NCBI GenBank assembly: GCA_910589135.1
Contig: CAJUSL010000056.1
Span: 1 to 10,330, forward strand
Length of the DNA: 10,330 nucleotides
DNA from: an uncultured Eggerthellaceae bacterium
GTDB lineage: Bacteria; Actinomycetota; Coriobacteriia; Coriobacteriales; Eggerthellaceae
Direction of reading: 5' to 3'
The notes beneath the pieces are model-generated. The model was not told where the DNA came from. It saw only the letters and a program-made list of their open reading frames with translations, and made no database searches. Below are positions 7,295-10,330 of the stretch, in pieces (position 1 is the first letter of the stretch; every line of letters starts with the position of its first letter). Position numbers and translations under genes: made by a program.

Positions 7295-8716
7295 ATGGTC
7301 TTTTCAAGTTTGGTATTCGTGTTCCTGTTCATGGTCGTGTACCTCGTCACGTACACGCTTGTGAACCCGCGCCATCGCAACGCCGTGCTGCTGGTCTCGT
7401 CGCTGGTGTTCTACGCGTGGGGCGGCCCGCAGTACCTGTTGGTGCTGGTGGGCGACACGCTGGCGAGCTGGTTCTTCGCCTTGCGCATCGCGACCGCCCG
7501 GACGCCGTCCGCCCGGAAGCTCGCGCTGGTGCTCGGGTGCGTGGTTCTGCTGGGCGTGCTCTGCGTCTTCAAGTACCTGGAGTTCCTCATCGGGAACTTC
7601 CAGGGGCTTCTGGGATATCAGGACATCGTGTTGGGGATCGTGCTGCCCATCGGCATCTCGTTCTACACGTTCCAGCTGATTTCCTACATGGTCGACGTCT
7701 ACCGCGACGACGTCCCGGCGCAGCCCAGCTTCTGGAAGGTGCTGCTGTACTCGTCGCTGTTCTTCCAGTGCATCGCCGGCCCCATCGTGCGCTACGAGAC
7801 CATCCAGGGCGAGATCGACAACCGCAAGGTGTCGAAGAACGACGTGTACTACGGCGTGCGCCGGTTTTGCATCGGCCTGGCGAAGAAGGCGATTCTGGCC
7901 AATTCGTGCGCGGCCGTGGCCGACACGCTGCTGCCCATCGGCGAGCCCGGCATCTTCACGCAGGTGACGACGGGCTTCTGGCTGGGCATGCTGTTCTACA
8001 TGCTGGAAATCTACCTGGACTTCTCGGCCTATTCGGACATGGCCATCGGCATGGGCCGCATGGTGGGCTTCCGTTTCCTCGAGAACTTCGACTATCCCTA
8101 CATCGCGAAGTCGGTCCAGGAGTTCTGGCGGCGCTGGCACATCTCTCTGTCGACGTTCTTCCGCGACTACGTCTACATCCCGCTGGGCGGCAGCCGCTGC
8201 TCCACCGCGAAGTACGTGCGCAACATCGCCGTCGTGTGGTTCCTGACGGGCATGTGGCACGGGGCCAGCTGGAACTACATCCTGTGGGGGCTGTACTTCG
8301 CCGTGTTCCTGCTGCTTGAGAAGTTCGTGATAAAGGGCCGCATCCCCACCGTGCCTGCGCATTTGTACGCCATGGTGGTCGTGTTTTTCGGATGGGTGCT
8401 GTTCCGTTTCGAGAACTTCAACGAGATGGGGTTCGTGCTGGGCGGCATCCTTGGGCTTTCCGGGAACGGCTTCACCAGCCTGGAGGTGCACACGCTGTTC
8501 ATGCAGAACGTTTTTCTGCTGGCGTTCTGTGTCGTCGCATGCACGCCGTTGGGCAAGCACCTGCACAAGAAGCTGTTCGTGCTGGCCAACCGGAATAGTG
8601 TTGCTTTGGTGGTGTATAGCGTGCTCGAGGCCGTGACGCCCCCGTTGCTGCTTATCATTGCTGTCGTGGCCCTGTCGGGCCTCAGCTACAACCCGTTCAT
8701 CTATTTCCAGTTCTAG
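7295..8716 (+). CDS. MBOAT-family O-acyltransferase (AlgI/DltB/PatA-like)
   Basis: This polytopic membrane enzyme of 473 residues is expected to move an acyl group, usually acetyl, across the membrane for attachment to a polysaccharide or cell-wall polymer. The N-terminus MVFSSLVFVFLF is typical of AlgI-like proteins. The family core is clear: GISFYTFQLISYMVDVYR (120-137), the FFQCIAGPIVRY segment (156-167), LDFSAYSDMAIGMGRMVGF (241-259), EFWRRWHISLSTFFRDY (276-292) with H282, and YIPLGGSR (294-301). The likely catalytic His is H322 in TGMWHGASWNYILWG. About ten or more hydrophobic segments span the chain. The DHHW/AlgX-like gene begins 24 bp downstream, which is the usual partner and supports polysaccharide O-acetylation over teichoic acid D-alanylation (no dltA or dltC nearby). 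The polymer is unknown. Confidence 0.95.
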   Translation: MVFSSLVFVFLFMVVYLVTYTLVNPRHRNAVLLVSSLVFYAWGGPQYLLVLVGDTLASWFFALRIATARTPSARKLALVLGCVVLLGVLCVFKYLEFLIGNFQGLLGYQDIVLGIVLPIGISFYTFQLISYMVDVYRDDVPAQPSFWKVLLYSSLFFQCIAGPIVRYETIQGEIDNRKVSKNDVYYGVRRFCIGLAKKAILANSCAAVADTLLPIGEPGIFTQVTTGFWLGMLFYMLEIYLDFSAYSDMAIGMGRMVGFRFLENFDYPYIAKSVQEFWRRWHISLSTFFRDYVYIPLGGSRCSTAKYVRNIAVVWFLTGMWHGASWNYILWGLYFAVFLLLEKFVIKGRIPTVPAHLYAMVVVFFGWVLFRFENFNEMGFVLGGILGLSGNGFTSLEVHTLFMQNVFLLAFCVVACTPLGKHLHKKLFVLANRNSVALVVYSVLEAVTPPLLLIIAVVALSGLSYNPFIYFQF

Positions 8717-8725
8717 AAAGCTGGC

Positions 8726-8734
8726 GGGAGGAAA
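8726..8734 (+). promoter_or_regulatory. Shine-Dalgarno supporting the TTG start at 8741
   Basis: GGGAGGAAA ends six bases before TTG 8741. No ATG or GTG in that frame lies at a suitable distance, so TTG is the likely initiator. Confidence 0.75.
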
Positions 8735-8740
8735 CCTGGC

Positions 8741-10264
8741 TTGACCGAGAGCGGAAACATCGACGAGCTGCGCCGCAGGCGGGAAGCGGGCTCTTCGCAG
8801 CGTCCTCGGCAGCGCGGCCTTTCCAGCGCCGAGCTCGCGCAGCGCCGCAAGGTCATGCGCTTCGTCACCCGGTGGCGCACATACGGCGTGTTCGGCTTCG
8901 GCGCGCTGCTGCTCGTGGGCTGCCTTCTGGGGCTGCTGGTGTTCCTGCGCCCCACCACGTCCGAGGTGGAGAACCGCACGCTGACCGAGATGCCGCCGTT
9001 CACCATCGAAGGATTCATGGACGGCTCGTTTTTCTCCGAGGCGTCGCTGTGGTATTCCGACACGTATCCGCTGCGCGAGCAGATGGTGAGCGCCGACTTG
9101 TCCCTGGAGTCGCTGTACGGCGTCGTGCCCGAAACGCGCATGATCGGCGGCAACCGCACAAGCGACGAGCTTCCCGTGGTCGACGAGAACAGCGGCCAGT
9201 TCGCCGACGATGCGGGCACGGAAGACCTGGCGGCAAGGGCGCACGTGGACCTGCCGGACGTGCGCGTTGCTGCGAAGGAGATGGAGAACCAGATCAGCGA
9301 CGGCATCTACACCGATGGCAAGGCCGCGTACACGCTGTACTACTTCTCGAAGGAGGCCACGCGCAACTACGCCAACCTGATCAACGACGCAGCGAAACTG
9401 CTCGAGGGCAAGGCGCAGGTGTATTCCATCCTGTTGCCTACCAACGGTGGCGTGATGCTGGACGACGAGGTGCTGGCGCAGCTGGGCGTTCCCAATCAGG
9501 ACCAAGCAATCGACTATTTCTACAGCCTGATGTCGTCCGACGTGAAGACGGTGTCCACCTTCGACACGCTGTACGAGCATCGCGACGAGTACCTGTACTT
9601 CCGCACCGACTTTCACTGGACGCAGCTGGCCGCGTACTACGTGTACGAGAGCTTCTGCAAGGAGAAGGGCATCGAGCCGGCGCCGTACTTCGAGTGGGAT
9701 GAGCTGGTGTTCGACGACTATGTGGGGGAATACGCCGACATGATCGACATCGGGAACATCCAGGCCGACTACGTGTCCGCGCGCATCCCGCAGGGCACCA
9801 ACACGGTGGAATACTGGAAGGACGACAGCATTCCTTCGGCCGTCACCGAGGCGCCCGTCATCACCGACTTGAACCAGCTTAAGGTGGTGGGCGACAAGTA
9901 CAGCTGCTTCATCGGCGGCAACCGGCCGCTCACGCACATCAACAACCCCAACGTCACGGACGGGTCGTCGTGTTTGGTGGTGAAGGACTCGTTTGGGAAC
10001 CCGCTGGTGTCGACCATGGTCGACAACTACCAGGACATATACTGCATCGATTTCCGCTACACCACGCGCAAGCTGGTCGACCTGGTGGAGGAGCACGGCA
10101 TCAAGGACGTCATCTTCGAGAACGTGCTGATGTTCGCGGGCACCAACAACTGCGCGAGCCTGCTGACGAACATCATCTATCCTGAGGGCACTTCTGCGGA
10201 AGACTTGCTGGAGACGTTCGGGCCGAAGCTTCCCGACGATTGGACGGCGCCCGAACAAGCGTGA
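8741..10264 (+). CDS. AlgX/AlgJ/DHHW-type SGNH-like protein, probable polysaccharide O-acetylation partner
   Basis: The 507-residue protein has an Arg-rich cytoplasmic N-terminus (11-46), one membrane helix at about 49-69, and an exported domain, so it should be anchored facing outward. Just after the helix comes ENRTLTEMPPF (77-87), then FFSEASLWYSDTYPLREQMV (97-116), the pattern usual for this family. The catalytic pair of the SGNH-like fold is seen as D290 and H292 in RTDFHWTQ; most DHHW proteins have His where F291 stands, but AlgX and AlgJ vary there, so catalysis is probably kept. The nucleophile is likely S417 in VVKDSFGNPL. GGNRPLTHINNPN (392-404) also fits. It would take acetyl groups delivered by the MBOAT protein upstream and place them on a polymer outside the membrane. 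The TTG start may limit its amount. Confidence 0.9.
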   Translation: MTESGNIDELRRRREAGSSQRPRQRGLSSAELAQRRKVMRFVTRWRTYGVFGFGALLLVGCLLGLLVFLRPTTSEVENRTLTEMPPFTIEGFMDGSFFSEASLWYSDTYPLREQMVSADLSLESLYGVVPETRMIGGNRTSDELPVVDENSGQFADDAGTEDLAARAHVDLPDVRVAAKEMENQISDGIYTDGKAAYTLYYFSKEATRNYANLINDAAKLLEGKAQVYSILLPTNGGVMLDDEVLAQLGVPNQDQAIDYFYSLMSSDVKTVSTFDTLYEHRDEYLYFRTDFHWTQLAAYYVYESFCKEKGIEPAPYFEWDELVFDDYVGEYADMIDIGNIQADYVSARIPQGTNTVEYWKDDSIPSAVTEAPVITDLNQLKVVGDKYSCFIGGNRPLTHINNPNVTDGSSCLVVKDSFGNPLVSTMVDNYQDIYCIDFRYTTRKLVDLVEEHGIKDVIFENVLMFAGTNNCASLLTNIIYPEGTSAEDLLETFGPKLPDDWTAPEQA

Positions 10265-10330
10265 CGATGGGGATTGGACCACTCTGCTACGCCGGGGGCA
10301 TGCGCCAGGGAGTGCGACGCATGGGGATGC
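10265..10330 (+). other. Window end, possible start of another gene
   Basis: A frame stays open from ATG 10267 to the window edge. Within it, ATG 10321 has AGGGAG (10307-10312) at a fair distance and would be the better start. Only a few codons are visible, so the product cannot be guessed and the gene itself is unproven. No terminator is seen after the DHHW-type gene. Confidence 0.3.

Noticed and set aside
5190..7307. Minus-strand open frame of about 700 codons opposite the 657-residue membrane protein
   Set aside because: It is a shadow frame with biased composition. The plus-strand frame has a strong ribosome site, membrane helices and sensible protein composition.
7304..10282. Minus-strand open frame of about 990 codons opposite the MBOAT and DHHW-type genes
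   Set aside because: It spans two clearly real genes and the gap between them, is rich in His, Arg, Val and Ala as expected from the reverse reading of GC-rich codons, and shows no recognisable domain.

Overview
The window looks like chromosomal DNA of a high-GC Gram-positive anaerobe. The GC-rich third codon positions, the Gram-positive-type rRNA and the mix of ATG, GTG and TTG starts fit an actinobacterium. My best guess is class Coriobacteriia (Eggerthellaceae-like); this is inference, not a database match. All genes are on the + strand. The long minus-strand open frames look like shadows of GC-rich genes.

Region 1 (1-600) is the end of an rRNA operon. It holds the last ~315 nt of 23S rRNA, including the sarcin-ricin loop, a ~100-nt spacer with two small hairpins, 5S rRNA and a strong intrinsic terminator. 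No tRNA is present.

Region 2 (about 660-7199) begins with a good -10 box at 660-665. Four genes follow: a small alpha-helical HEAT/ARM-like protein of unknown function (704-1315), an NAD-type isocitrate dehydrogenase (1329-2438), an AcnA/IRP1-type aconitase (2548-5217), and a 657-residue three-helix membrane protein with a large predicted extracytoplasmic domain (5226-7199). Spacings of 13, 109 and 8 bp, with no convincing terminator between them, suggest one operon. Aconitase and isocitrate dehydrogenase together turn citrate into 2-oxoglutarate, probably for glutamate synthesis. No citrate synthase lies in the window. The membrane protein's Shine-Dalgarno overlaps the aconitase stop codon, so the two are probably translationally coupled.

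Region 3 (about 7200-10264) begins with a GC-rich intergenic stretch that can form several mutually exclusive hairpins and ends in a TATCAT box placed for a leaderless transcript. It is followed by an MBOAT O-acyltransferase of the AlgI/DltB type (7295-8716) and an AlgX/AlgJ/DHHW-type SGNH-like protein (8741-10264, TTG start). Such pairs O-acetylate cell-surface or exported polysaccharides; the polymer here cannot be told from the window. The last 66 bases may contain the start of another gene.

Most of the window is ordinary housekeeping content. I see no phage, transposon, CRISPR or defence system. The points most worth a second look are the aconitase with Thr where the iron-sulfur motif usually has Asn, the uncharacterised proteins flanking the icd-acnA pair, and the hairpin/leaderless-promoter arrangement before the acyltransferase.
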